From Actinomycetospora soli (GTDB lineage Bacteria; Actinomycetota; Actinomycetes; Mycobacteriales; Pseudonocardiaceae): 64,000 bases of DNA. Position 1 is the first letter of the stretch. Each line of letters starts with the position of its first letter. The translations under genes were made by a program, and so were the position numbers. The notes beneath the pieces are model-generated. The model was not told the origin of the DNA, did no database searches, and saw only the letters and a program-made list of their open reading frames with translations. Shown piece by piece: positions 17,109 to 26,123 of this stretch. The stretch spans positions 25,104 to 89,103 of the forward strand of contig NZ_JAJNDA010000021.1 in assembly GCF_021026295.1 (NCBI RefSeq). The letters run 5' to 3'.

Positions 17109-19421
17109 ATGGCCAGGACCCTCCTCGAGCACCTGCGTGCCCAGGACGACGACACGCTGGGCACGCTGCTGGCGGCCCGCCCCGACCTGGCCCTGCCCGC
17201 ACCCGCCGACACCGGCGTCGTCGCCACCCGCGCGGGGGTCCGGACCTCCGTCGGGCGGGCGTGCGAGGACCTCGACGCGCTGCACCTCGCCCTCGTCGAC
17301 GCCCTGCTGGTCGCCGAGGCCGACCAGGCCCCCGTCGACCCCGACGCCGTCCTCGACCTCCTCGGCGCCGACGTCCCCCGCGCCCTCGGCCGGGCCGCCC
17401 TCGACCGGCTGCGGGTCCTCGCGCTGGTCTGGGACGTCTCCGACGACGGGTCCGGGGCCGCGGGCGTGCGCGCGGTCCCCGCCCTGCGCGACACCGCCCG
17501 GCGCTACCCCGCCGGCCTCGGGCGGCCCGCGCCGTCGGACTCGCTGCTGCACCGCGAGGACCCGGCGGCGGTGATGGCCGGGCTGCCGGCCGACCAGCGC
17601 GCCGTCGTCGACGCCCTGGACCGCGACGGGCCGGTCGGGCGCAGCCGCGCGAAGGAGGGGGACGACAACCCGGTCGCCCGCCTGCTCGCCGCCGGCATCC
17701 TGCGCCGGATCGACGACGACACGGTCGAGCTGACCCGCGAGGGCGGCCTCGGGCTGCGCGGCGACCGGCCGCTCGGATCGATCGTGGCCGGCGACCCCAT
17801 GCCCGCGCCCCGCACGCAGGACCCGGCGACGATCGACGCGACCGCCGCGGGCGAGGCCCTCGAGACGGTCCGTCGTGCCGAGGCCGTCATCGCGGCCTGG
17901 TCCGACGCCCCGCCCGCGGTCCTGCGCTCCGGGGGCCTCGGCGTCCGCGACCTGCGCCGGCTCGCGAAGCAGCTCGACGTCGACGAGACCGCCGCGGGCC
18001 TGCTCGTCGAGGTCCTCGCCGCCGCCTCCCTGCTCGCCGTCAGCGAGGACGCCGACGCCGTCTGGTGCCCCACCACCACCGCCGACCGCTGGCTCGCCTC
18101 CCCGCCGGAGACGCAGTGGGTGGCGCTGGCACGGGGGTGGCTGGAGATGCCGCGCCAACCGTCGTCGATCGGGCAGCGCGACTCGATGGACAAGCTCGTC
18201 GGCCCGCTCTCCGACGAGGTCCGCCGTCCCTGGGCCGCCCAGGTCCGACGCCGGGTGCTGGCGCGGCTCGCCGAGTTCGACGACGGTGCGGGTCCGCCCT
18301 CGGTGGAGTCGCTGGTCGAGTCGCTGGCCTGGCGCGCCCCGCGCCGCGGCGGGCGCATGCGCGACGACCTGGTCCGCGCCACCGTGCGCGAGGCGACGGC
18401 CCTCGGCGTCGTCGCCCTGGATGCCATCACGACGGCGGGTCGGGAGCTGCTGCGCGTCCCGCGTCGCCCCGACGACGACCCGGACGCCGCCGCGGCGGCC
18501 GCCCTGCGGCCGGCGATGCCCGAGCCGGTGGGCCACGTGCTGCTCCAGGCCGACCTCACCGCCGTCGCCCCGGGGCGGTTGGAGCCCGACCTCGCGGCGG
18601 CGATGGACCGGCTCGCCGACGTGGAGTCGGCCGGTGGCGCGACGGTGTACCGGATCAGCGAGGCCTCGATCCGGCGGGCGCTCGACCTCGGGTGGACCGC
18701 CGCCGACGTGCACGAGCTGTTCGCGAAGCGGTCGGCCACCCCGGTGCCGCAGGGCCTGACGTACCTGGTCGACGACGTGGCCCGGCGCCACGGGCGGCTG
18801 CGCGGCGGCACCGCGGCCTCCTTCCTGCGCTCCGAGGACGAGGCGCTGCTCGCCGAGGTCATGGCGCTGCCCGCGGCGGAGGCGCTGGAGCTGCGCCGGC
18901 TCGCCCCGACCGTCGTCGTGTCGACGGCTCCGTTGGCCGAGGTGCTCGACGCGCTGCGGGCGGCCGGGCTGTCCCCGGTCGCCGAGGACGCCGACGGCGG
19001 CGTGCTGGACCTGCGGGCGCGGGGACGCCGCACCGCTCCGCGCCGCCCCGACCGCTCCGGGTCCGGCTCGCCGTCGCTGTCCGGCGACCAGATCGCCGCC
19101 CTCGTGGCGCAGCTGCGGGCCGGGGACAAGGCCGCGACGGCGGCCCGCGGCGCGGCCACCGTGCCGGGGTCGACCCGCCAGACGGCCTCCGCCACCGTGG
19201 CGGTGCTCGCCGACGCCGCGCGGACCGGCCGGACGGTGTGGATCGGCTACGTCGACGCCGCCGGCACCGCGTCCCAGCGGGTGGTGCGGCCGCTGCGCGT
19301 CGGCGGCGGGCTGCTCGAGGGCACCGACGCGGCCGTCGAGTCCGACGACGGCGGGCCCGGGTCGGCGGTGTCGTTCGCCCTGCACCGGATCACCTCGGTC
19401 AGCGTGCTGACCGAGAACTGA
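17109..19421 (+). CDS. Helicase-associated (helicase_C_3 type) protein, Rv0862c-like
   Basis: 770 residues from ATG 17109, rich in Ala, Arg and Asp. It has winged-helix-like segments (GVRDLRRLAKQLDVDETAAGLL, LSRLLDLG-type helices) but no helicase Walker motifs. The region around VGHVLLQADLTAVAPGRLEP and the C-terminal WYL-like part (GRTVWIGYVDAAGTASQRVV) match the actinobacterial family of which M. tuberculosis Rv0862c is a member, encoded next to the XPB helicase gene. Here the XPB gene lies 4.7 kb downstream in the same direction, beyond an inserted conservon. Role: probable partner of XPB in DNA repair or recombination, inferred from synteny. Confidence 0.75.
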   Translation: MARTLLEHLRAQDDDTLGTLLAARPDLALPAPADTGVVATRAGVRTSVGRACEDLDALHLALVDALLVAEADQAPVDPDAVLDLLGADVPRALGRAALDRLRVLALVWDVSDDGSGAAGVRAVPALRDTARRYPAGLGRPAPSDSLLHREDPAAVMAGLPADQRAVVDALDRDGPVGRSRAKEGDDNPVARLLAAGILRRIDDDTVELTREGGLGLRGDRPLGSIVAGDPMPAPRTQDPATIDATAAGEALETVRRAEAVIAAWSDAPPAVLRSGGLGVRDLRRLAKQLDVDETAAGLLVEVLAAASLLAVSEDADAVWCPTTTADRWLASPPETQWVALARGWLEMPRQPSSIGQRDSMDKLVGPLSDEVRRPWAAQVRRRVLARLAEFDDGAGPPSVESLVESLAWRAPRRGGRMRDDLVRATVREATALGVVALDAITTAGRELLRVPRRPDDDPDAAAAAALRPAMPEPVGHVLLQADLTAVAPGRLEPDLAAAMDRLADVESAGGATVYRISEASIRRALDLGWTAADVHELFAKRSATPVPQGLTYLVDDVARRHGRLRGGTAASFLRSEDEALLAEVMALPAAEALELRRLAPTVVVSTAPLAEVLDALRAAGLSPVAEDADGGVLDLRARGRRTAPRRPDRSGSGSPSLSGDQIAALVAQLRAGDKAATAARGAATVPGSTRQTASATVAVLADAARTGRTVWIGYVDAAGTASQRVVRPLRVGGGLLEGTDAAVESDDGGPGSAVSFALHRITSVSVLTEN

Positions 19422-19441
19422 CCCGGCTCGTCCCGGACCGA

Positions 19442-19478
19442 CGGGTCGGTCGTGCGGCACGAGCGCACGAACGACCCG
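19442..19478. terminator. Bidirectional terminator hairpin
   Basis: 15-bp arms (CGGGTCGGTCGTGCG / CGCACGAACGACCCG) with one mismatch and a 7-nt loop lie between the convergent helicase-associated gene and the conservon. Confidence 0.78.
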
Positions 19479-19496
19479 TTCGTCCGGATGCGGGGC

Positions 19497-20087
19497 TCAG
19501 GCGCGCGCGCCGACCGCCCAGACCTGCATCGCGTGCTCGACGAGCGCGATCAGCGTCTCCTTCGTCGACTCCCGGTTCCGGGCGTCGACCGTCACCACCG
19601 GCACCGAGGGGTCGATGGCGAGCGCCTCCGCCACGTCCTCCAGCGAGTGGGTGAGCACGCCGTCGAAGAGGTTCACGCCCAGCACGTAGGGCAGGTTCCG
19701 GTCCTCGAAGAAGTCGACCGCGGCGAAGCAGTCGGCGAGGCGGCGGGTGTCGACCAGCACGACCGCGCCGATGGCACCCCGCACGAGGTCGTCCCACATG
19801 AACCAGAACCGGTCCTGCCCGGGCGTGCCGAACAGGTAGAGGATCAGGTCGGCGTCGAGGGTGACGCGGCCGAAGTCCATGGCCACCGTGGTGGTCCGCT
19901 TGTTCGGCACGGCGGTGAGGTCGTCGACACCGGCGCTGGCGTCGGTCATCACCGCCTCGGTGGTCAGCGGGTCGATCTCCGAGACCGAGCCGACGAAAGT
20001 CGTCTTGCCGACCCCGAACCCCCCGGCGACGACGATCTTGGCCGACGTGGTCGTCGGGACCGCCTCGTCAGAGCCGTCGTAGTCCAC
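19497..20087 (-). CDS. Conservon GTP-binding protein (CvnD-like)
   Basis: 196 residues. Small-GTPase motifs: P-loop GGFGVGKTTFVGSVSE (about 22-37), a switch region with conserved Thr (RTTTVAMDFG), G3 as LFGTPGQDRFWF and G4 as LGVNLFDG. This is the fourth conservon protein, comparable to MglA/Ras-like switches, thought to relay a signal from the CvnA sensor at the membrane. Its start overlaps the cvnC-like gene by 20 bp. No cytochrome P450 gene follows it, unlike some Streptomyces conservons. Confidence 0.92.
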   Translation of the reverse strand: MDYDGSDEAVPTTTSAKIVVAGGFGVGKTTFVGSVSEIDPLTTEAVMTDASAGVDDLTAVPNKRTTTVAMDFGRVTLDADLILYLFGTPGQDRFWFMWDDLVRGAIGAVVLVDTRRLADCFAAVDFFEDRNLPYVLGVNLFDGVLTHSLEDVAEALAIDPSVPVVTVDARNRESTKETLIALVEHAMQVWAVGARA

Positions 20088-20817
20088 TCAGCACCCTTTC
20101 CATCAACGCCATGTCCGGGGAGTCACCCGTCGACGAGGCGGTCTCGTGCACCACGATCGATCCGTGCGCGGCCATGTCGCCGAGCAGCACCCGGGCCACC
20201 CCGAGGGGCAGCCGGAGCAGCGCCGCGACCTCGGCCACCGACTTGGGCTCGGCGCAGAGGTCGGCGATCATGCGGTGCTCGTACTGGACGACCTGGGCGG
20301 GGTCACGGCCCTGGGCCGTCGTCGACAGCAGCGTCTCGACGGCGAGGTCGTAGGCCGGGCGGGTCCGGCCGCGGGTCCAGGCGTAGGGCCGCACGAAGGA
20401 GGCCTCCGGCGGCTCGTTCCCGTGCCGAGGCCCGTCCGGATAGTCCGGCGCCACGAACTCGTGGCGGCCGGGCACCTGGATGCCGCCCGGCGCGGTCGGC
20501 GGGAGTGCCGGGTCGCCGTTCGGGAACAGCGAACCCGGCCGTGGCACCGACCCCGGGTGGCCCGGTCCGCCCGGTCCCCCCGGGAAGCCCGGTCCGCCGG
20601 CGAAGCCGGCCGGTCCGGACGGCGGGCCGCCGGGCGGACCGCGGTGGGCGCCGCCGGCGTCCTCGGCGTCGAGGCGGCGGGCCGCCTCCTCGTCGGCGGC
20701 CGCCCCGGCGTCGTCCTTCCGGCGCCGCCGGAACAGACCCCGCCGCTCACCCGGGCGCCGGGACGACCCACCCGTGATCCCGTTCAGGACCTCGGCGAAG
20801 GCGTCGTCCTCGCTCAC
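20068..20817 (-). CDS. DUF742 conservon protein (CvnC-like) with glycine/proline-rich N-terminus
   Basis: 249 residues. The C-terminal ~110 form the DUF742 winged helix (FVRPYAWTRGRTRPAYDLAVE, EVAALLRLPLGVARVLLGDM). Residues ~60-135 are collagen-like (FAGGPGFPGGPGGPGHPG), much longer than in minimal DUF742 proteins of ~120 residues, and probably unstructured. It lies between the roadblock and GTPase genes in one operon. A role as adaptor or transcription-linked partner of the GTPase switch is the usual proposal. Confidence 0.9.
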   Translation of the reverse strand: MSEDDAFAEVLNGITGGSSRRPGERRGLFRRRRKDDAGAAADEEAARRLDAEDAGGAHRGPPGGPPSGPAGFAGGPGFPGGPGGPGHPGSVPRPGSLFPNGDPALPPTAPGGIQVPGRHEFVAPDYPDGPRHGNEPPEASFVRPYAWTRGRTRPAYDLAVETLLSTTAQGRDPAQVVQYEHRMIADLCAEPKSVAEVAALLRLPLGVARVLLGDMAAHGSIVVHETASSTGDSPDMALMERVLSGLRRL

Positions 20818-20842
20818 CGTCGCTCACTCCCCCCGGGCCACC

Positions 20843-21265
20843 TCACCGGAACCCCGATCCCTGGAGCTCCGCGCGCAGCTCGGGGGTCAACAGCTGGCCG
20901 ACCCGGTCGACGAGCAGCGTCATCTCGTAGCCCACGAGGCCGATGTCGCAGTTCGGCGCGGCGAGCGTGGCCAGGCACGAGCCGTCGCTGATGGACATCA
21001 GCAGCACGATGCCGCGCTCCATCTCGACCACCGTCTGCACCACCTCGCCGGCCTCGAAGCAGCGGGCCGCGCCCTGCGTGAGGCTGACCAGCCCGGAGGC
21101 CACCGCGGCGAGCTGGTCGGCCCGATCCCGCGGGAGGCGGTTGGACGCGGTCAGCAGGAGCCCGTCGGCGGAGACGACCACGGCGTGCGCCACACCCGGG
21201 ACCCGCTCCGCGAAGTTGGAGACCAGCCAGCCGAACCTGCTGGGCTGCGACTGGGGTGCCGTCAC
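20843..21265 (-). CDS. Roadblock/LC7 domain protein (CvnB-like)
   Basis: GTG 21265 overlaps the kinase stop (GTGA) and has GAGGAG upstream; 140 residues. The roadblock fold is recognisable in [45 protein letters not shown] and the [18 protein letters not shown] strand pair. Roadblock proteins regulate Ras-like GTPases and likely act here as GAP or scaffold for the CvnD-like protein. Confidence 0.93.
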   Translation of the reverse strand: MTAPQSQPSRFGWLVSNFAERVPGVAHAVVVSADGLLLTASNRLPRDRADQLAAVASGLVSLTQGAARCFEAGEVVQTVVEMERGIVLLMSISDGSCLATLAAPNCDIGLVGYEMTLLVDRVGQLLTPELRAELQGSGFR

Positions 21266-24200
21266 TGCTCCTCCTCGATGGCGTTCGTGGTGTCGGCGGC
21301 GGCGCCGCCTGCGGGGTACGGGGTGGGACGGGACGAGCGCCCGTCCGCGACCCCGCGCTGGTAGCTGGCCAGCCGGCCGCGGACCGCCTCCGCGCTGCGG
21401 CGGGGTGTCTCGCCCGGACCGCCGCTGCCCCCGGTCGCGACCGGGGACGGCGAAGGTCGGGCGCTGCCCGGGACGAGGTGGGCACGCGGCCGGCGGCGGG
21501 GCAGGCCGGACTCGGTGGTGCCGGCGTCGACGGCGGTGAGCGACGGCGCCCCCGCGTCGAACCCGGGACGGCCGGTGTCCGACCACTCGGGGTCGACGGC
21601 GTCCGGCGCGTTCGGCTCGGCCTCGCGGAACCAGACCGACGCGACCTCGTCGAAGATCGGCGTGCGCTCGCGGTTCGGCAGGACCGCCGCGGGGCGGCGC
21701 GGCAGGCCCTCGGCCACCGGCCGCACCGGCAGCGCGCCGGTGCCGTTGCTGCCGTTGCTGCCGTTGGTCCCGTGCCCGTTCGTGCCGTGCCCGTTCGTGC
21801 CGTGCCCGTTCGTGCCGTGCCCGTTCGTGCCGTGCCCGTTCGTGCCGGCGCCGTTCGCGTACCCGGTGGCCGGGCCGTGGGTGACGCCGGTCGCGGTCGG
21901 CACCGGCGGGCTCGCCGGGGCCGCGGGCGCGGCCGTGTCGTCGCCGGGGGCGAACAGCTCCTCGGCGGACGCGGCGGGGACCTCGTCCGGGGCGTCGAGC
22001 TCCTGCTCGTCGGCCGGGCGCGGGCGCAACCGGGGCGCCGAACCGGGCCGCAGCAGCGGCCCGTCCGCACGACGCTGCGCGAGCGGACGCAGGGACCGGC
22101 GGCTGGGACGGGACGGGAGCGCCTCCGACTCGGCGTCGTCGGACGAGGTGTCCCCGGACGCGATGTCCCCGGACGCGATGTCCCCGGACGCGATGTCCCC
22201 GGACGCGATGTCCCCGGACGCGATGTCCTCGGACGCGATGTCCCCGGACGTCATGTCCTCGGACGCGATGTCCGCCGACGCGCTGTCCTCCGGCGCGGTG
22301 TCCTCGGACGCGACCTCCGGGGCCGCGACCTCCGACCGTGCGGGGACCTCGACGGCCTCCTCGGGCTCCGGGGTCGCGGCGTCGGACGTCCCGACGACCT
22401 CGCGGTCCTCCGTCCCGGCGACGTCCGGCCGGTCCGCGACCGCGGGCTGCGTGGGGGCGGCCCCCATCACGCCGACACCGTCGTGCCCGGTGCCGTCACG
22501 GTTCTCCGGGCTCTCCGGGTTCCCCGCGCCGGGCGGGGGCACGATCTCCGCGCCGTTCCACATCGTGGGCGCGGGTGCGGGCGCCGACCCGGTCGGGCGC
22601 GGCCCCTGGTCGCGGGGCGGACCCCACGGACCGGGTCCGGGCGGCGGGCCGCCCGGGGTCCCGGGGAACGGGCCACCCGGGCGCGGCGGCAGCGGCCGCG
22701 GCGGGAGCGGGCGGCCACCGGGGCCGGCCGGACCACCCTGACCCGCGGGCACTGCTCCGGGCGCCTCCGACCAGCCCTGCGCCGGGCGGGGGCGCGGTGC
22801 GGGACGGCCGTCGCGGGTCCCGGCGTCGGGCGCCCACGCCGTCGCCGGCTCGGGGCGCAGGCCGTGCCGCCCGGGGGGCCCGGCGTCCTCGGTCGCCGCG
22901 GCGGTGTCGGCCGCGGTGTCGTCCTGCTCCGCCTCGCCGTCCGCACCGCGCCAGGCGTGCGCGGCGACGGCGCGCTCCGGGACACCACCCGGTGCGGATT
23001 CCTCCGCGTCCGGGGTGCCCTGGCTCCAGACGGCGACGCCGTCGTCCTCGCCACCGCCCCACACCGTGGCGACGCGGTCGTCGTCGTCCTCGTCGTCGTC
23101 CTCGACGTCGGACGCGTCGGCCTGCGGGCCGGACACCGATGTCGCGGGCGGCTCCTCCGGCGGCGTCGCGCTCCCCGGACGCACGGGGCGCCGGGGCAGT
23201 GCGGCGGCGAGCGCGCCGGTCAGGCCGTTGCGGCGCTGCGGGGCGGCCTCGGGCTCCGGGGCCTCCGGCGGGGCCGGTGTCGTCGCGGGCGTCTCGGAGC
23301 CCGTCGACGTCTGCTCCGGCGAGCCACCGGGAGCGAAGAAGGCCGCCGCACCGGCGCCCGCCGCCGCGCCGGCGGCACCGGCCGCGGCGGTACCGCGCGC
23401 CGCCGTGCGACGCGGGAGATCCGTGGTGCCCTCCCGCGGCTCCTGCCGCGGGATGCCGGGCGCGTCGGGACGCGCGGTCCCGTTGACCTGGCCGCCGATG
23501 GGGTTGGAGCCCGGCGACCGCACGGGGAGGCCGGTGCCGCCGAGAGCGCGCGTCGACGGGCCGCTGCCGGGCCGGCTGCCGGGCGCACCGGAGAGCACGG
23601 CGGAGGCGGGGATGCGCACGGCGGCGACGACGCCGCCCTCGTCACGGGTGCGCAGCGTGACGCCGATGCCGTGCCGGATGGCCAGGCGACCGACCACGAA
23701 CAGCCCCATGCGCCGGGACGCCGAGACGTCGACGGTGGGCGGGGAGCCGAGCCGCTGGTTGGCGTCGGCCAGGTCCTCGGCGGTCATGCCGACCCCGCTG
23801 TCGGCGATCTCGAGCACCACCGCGCCGTCCGGCTCGGGCCGGGCGGCGACGTCGACGCGGGTCTCGGGCGCGGAGAAGGCGGTGGCGTTCTCCAGCAGCT
23901 CGGCGACGAGGTGGACGACGTCGGCGGCGGTGCGGCCGAGCAGCTGCACCGACGGCGGCGGCGAGAGCTCGACGCGCTGGTACTGCTCGACCTCGGAGGC
24001 GGCGGCCCGCAGCACGTCGACCAGCGGGACCGGGCGCCCGCCGCGACGGGCGAGGTCGGTCCCGGAGAGGACCAGGAGGTTCTCCGAGTTCCGCCGCATG
24101 CGGGTCGCGAGGTGGTCGAGCTGGAACAGGTCGCCGAGGGCCTCCGGGTCCTCCTCCTTGTTCTCCAGCTGCTCGATCAGGCGCAGCTGGCGCTCGACGA

Positions 24201-25554
24201 GCGCCTGCGAACGCCGGGAGAGGTTGACGAAGATGCTGTTGTAGGCCGACCGGAGACCGGCCTGCTCGGCGGCGAGGCGCACCGCCTGCTCGTGCACCTG
24301 GTCGAACGCGCGGGCGACCTGCCCGATCTCCTCGCGCGTCTCGATCGGCGTCCGGCTCACGTCGGTGTCCGGGGCCTCGCCCTCGCGCAGGCTGCGCACC
24401 GCGTCGGGCAGGCGCCGCTCCGCGACGTCGAGCGCGGTGCGGCGCAGCAGGCGCAGCGGGCGCAGCAGCGAGCGCGTGACGAAGAAGACGACCGCGGCGC
24501 CCGCCATGAGCGCGAGCAGCAGCACCACCGAGGCGACACCGGCCGCGTTGCGTGCGCCGTCCTGCAGCGCGGTCGCGTTCGTCTGCAGCCGCTCGCGCAG
24601 CTGGTCGGACACGCCGGTGACCTTCTGCTGGACGGCGGTGGACGCGGCGTCCCAGTCCTGGGCGGAGACCTGCAGGGGCAGCCCGGCGCTGCCGCGGCCG
24701 AGCACGACCTGCGCCAACCGGTCGCGCTGGTCGACGTCGGGCCCGACCAGGGCGTCGGCGAGGCCGGCGTTGTCGGTGCCGACCGCGCTGCGGAACTCGT
24801 CGACCGCGATCGACCGGCGCAGCGTCGCGTTGCGCGCCTGGTCGATCGACGGCGCGTCGATCCGTCCGCCCGCGATCGCGGCCGCGACCACGGCCTGGAC
24901 GTAGGCGTCCTGCTCACGCACGACGGACAGGGCGTAGAGACCGGTGGAGAGCCCCGCGATGGACGGGTCGGCGGCCTCGCGGGTCAGCGACTCGTCGAAG
25001 GTGAGCACCGCCGACGTCGCGTCGGTGTACCGGGAGATCGCCCCCGCCGGGTCGACCGCGCCGCCGCGCACGTCGTCGCGGACGCGGTCGAGGCCCTCGA
25101 CCGCGGAGAACGCGTCGCGGTAGGCCGAGCGGGTCTGGTCGTCGACCGAGTCCGCCGACCCGTAGGCGCTGCGCAGCCGGGCCAGCTGGTCGTTCGTCGC
25201 GTCCGCCGCCTCCTGCACCGGGGCGAACCCGCCGGCGCGGTTGGTGGACAGGAGCACGGCCGCCGCGCGGCGCTCGGCGTCGAGCGCGCCGAGCAGCCGC
25301 GCGTTGTTGCTCTCGAGCGCCACCGCCTGCTGGACGCCGTCGTACGAACGGGCCTTCTCGGTCTGCTCGACGATGCGCAGCACGCCGAGGGTGATGACGA
25401 ACAGGGTGGGGACCAGCAGGACGGCCGCGAGCTTGACCGGCAGGCTCCAGTTGCGCAGGGCGAGCCGCTCACCCAGGGGCGGGCGGGCCTGCGCGTCGGT
25501 GACACCGCCACGAGCCTCGCCTCGCGCGTCGGTTCGACGGACGGGAGCGGTCAC
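21262..25554 (-). CDS. Conservon sensor kinase (CvnA-like) with very long low-complexity C-terminus
   Basis: 1430 residues. TM1 is at about 38-60 and a periplasmic sensor region of about 275 residues (nitrate/NIT-type) follows. TM2 is at about 338-360, HAMP to about 420, a dimerisation helix ([21 protein letters not shown]), and a HATPase domain with N-box LLENATAF (about 551) and IADSGVGM (about 585). From about residue 645 to the end (~780 residues) there is no recognisable domain: the tail is Pro/Gly/Asp/Glu-rich with pentapeptide arrays TNGHG and DIASG. Conservon kinases usually have a shorter variable tail. The GTG start at 25554 follows a ~570-bp intergenic region. Confidence 0.9.
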   Translation of the reverse strand: MTAPVRRTDARGEARGGVTDAQARPPLGERLALRNWSLPVKLAAVLLVPTLFVITLGVLRIVEQTEKARSYDGVQQAVALESNNARLLGALDAERRAAAVLLSTNRAGGFAPVQEAADATNDQLARLRSAYGSADSVDDQTRSAYRDAFSAVEGLDRVRDDVRGGAVDPAGAISRYTDATSAVLTFDESLTREAADPSIAGLSTGLYALSVVREQDAYVQAVVAAAIAGGRIDAPSIDQARNATLRRSIAVDEFRSAVGTDNAGLADALVGPDVDQRDRLAQVVLGRGSAGLPLQVSAQDWDAASTAVQQKVTGVSDQLRERLQTNATALQDGARNAAGVASVVLLLALMAGAAVVFFVTRSLLRPLRLLRRTALDVAERRLPDAVRSLREGEAPDTDVSRTPIETREEIGQVARAFDQVHEQAVRLAAEQAGLRSAYNSIFVNLSRRSQALVERQLRLIEQLENKEEDPEALGDLFQLDHLATRMRRNSENLLVLSGTDLARRGGRPVPLVDVLRAAASEVEQYQRVELSPPPSVQLLGRTAADVVHLVAELLENATAFSAPETRVDVAARPEPDGAVVLEIADSGVGMTAEDLADANQRLGSPPTVDVSASRRMGLFVVGRLAIRHGIGVTLRTRDEGGVVAAVRIPASAVLSGAPGSRPGSGPSTRALGGTGLPVRSPGSNPIGGQVNGTARPDAPGIPRQEPREGTTDLPRRTAARGTAAAGAAGAAAGAGAAAFFAPGGSPEQTSTGSETPATTPAPPEAPEPEAAPQRRNGLTGALAAALPRRPVRPGSATPPEEPPATSVSGPQADASDVEDDDEDDDDRVATVWGGGEDDGVAVWSQGTPDAEESAPGGVPERAVAAHAWRGADGEAEQDDTAADTAAATEDAGPPGRHGLRPEPATAWAPDAGTRDGRPAPRPRPAQGWSEAPGAVPAGQGGPAGPGGRPLPPRPLPPRPGGPFPGTPGGPPPGPGPWGPPRDQGPRPTGSAPAPAPTMWNGAEIVPPPGAGNPESPENRDGTGHDGVGVMGAAPTQPAVADRPDVAGTEDREVVGTSDAATPEPEEAVEVPARSEVAAPEVASEDTAPEDSASADIASEDMTSGDIASEDIASGDIASGDIASGDIASGDIASGDTSSDDAESEALPSRPSRRSLRPLAQRRADGPLLRPGSAPRLRPRPADEQELDAPDEVPAASAEELFAPGDDTAAPAAPASPPVPTATGVTHGPATGYANGAGTNGHGTNGHGTNGHGTNGHGTNGHGTNGSNGSNGTGALPVRPVAEGLPRRPAAVLPNRERTPIFDEVASVWFREAEPNAPDAVDPEWSDTGRPGFDAGAPSLTAVDAGTTESGLPRRRPRAHLVPGSARPSPSPVATGGSGGPGETPRRSAEAVRGRLASYQRGVADGRSSRPTPYPAGGAAADTTNAIEEEQ
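21768..21848. repeat. 15-bp tandem repeat encoding TNGHG units
   Basis: About five near-identical copies of the unit CGTGCCGTGCCCGTT inside the CvnA-like tail, read on the minus strand as (TNGHG)n flanked by [10 protein letters not shown]. The uniform codon use points to recent slippage expansion. Confidence 0.9.
22140..22275. repeat. 15-bp tandem repeat encoding [10 protein letters not shown] units
   Basis: About eight copies of a GATGTCCCCGGACGC-type unit within the CvnA-like tail, giving an acidic array of DIASGD, DIASED and DMTSGD peptides on the minus strand. The outer copies are diverged and the central copies identical. Confidence 0.88.
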
Positions 25555-26123
25555 GCGCTGGTCCTTCCCCTTGCACCGGTCGGTCGGTCGCCTGTCACGG
25601 ACACGCCCCCTCGAACGGACGCCTGCTGCACCCTGTGTAGTTGTTCATGGGCTACACTGCCGACGGACCGGACACCACGGCGCTCCGTGAGTGACGGGGT
25701 CACCCCGGTCGGCGAGCAGAGGTGCACGCACCGTGCACTCCGCGCGTCTGTGGATCGCATGGTCGGTTCCGTTGCTACGGGGTCGGAGCGGCCACCTGGG
25801 CCCGCCACGGCGGACCGGTGCGCCCCGGACCGGGGGCAGTGGGCAGAGCGGCCGGGCACGGACGCGGGTGTGCGGACGTGACGGCCCCGTCGGGTGGTGT
25901 GTCACTCCTCGGAGCAGGTGTCGGTGACGTCGGAGTGTAGACCGGGCCCCCGACGAGATCATCTCCCCGTTCTGCGGGCACCCCCTCCGAGCGGCTCCGA
26001 TCACGGGATGTGGCAGGTCACGCCCCTCGTGCGGGATCGCACGGGAGATCGTCGGCAGGGCGAGGACAATGGAGTCCGACGAGGAGTCGTCGAGAACCCG
26101 CGAGACCCTGGAGGCCGGACGCC
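25555..26123. promoter_or_regulatory. Divergent intergenic region with operator-like inverted repeats
   Basis: About 570 bp without a convincing gene, between the conservon (leftward) and the XPB gene (rightward). It holds GTGTAG-N11-CTACAC (25635-25657), GTGAC-GGG-GTCAC (25691-25703) and the perfect 7-3-7 palindrome GTGCACG-CAC-CGTGCAC (25722-25738). These are candidate binding sites for regulators of the conservon; no -35/-10 pair is convincing on either strand. Confidence 0.5.

Noticed and set aside
21768..22275. Evenly spaced repeats that could suggest a CRISPR array
   Set aside because: Units are 15 bp without unique spacers and encode in-frame pentapeptides within the kinase tail.
21256..25881. 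A 1541-codon open frame antisense to the conservon kinase
   Set aside because: Arg/Gly-rich composition with no domain, directly opposite a gene with clear kinase domains; a high-GC third-position shadow.
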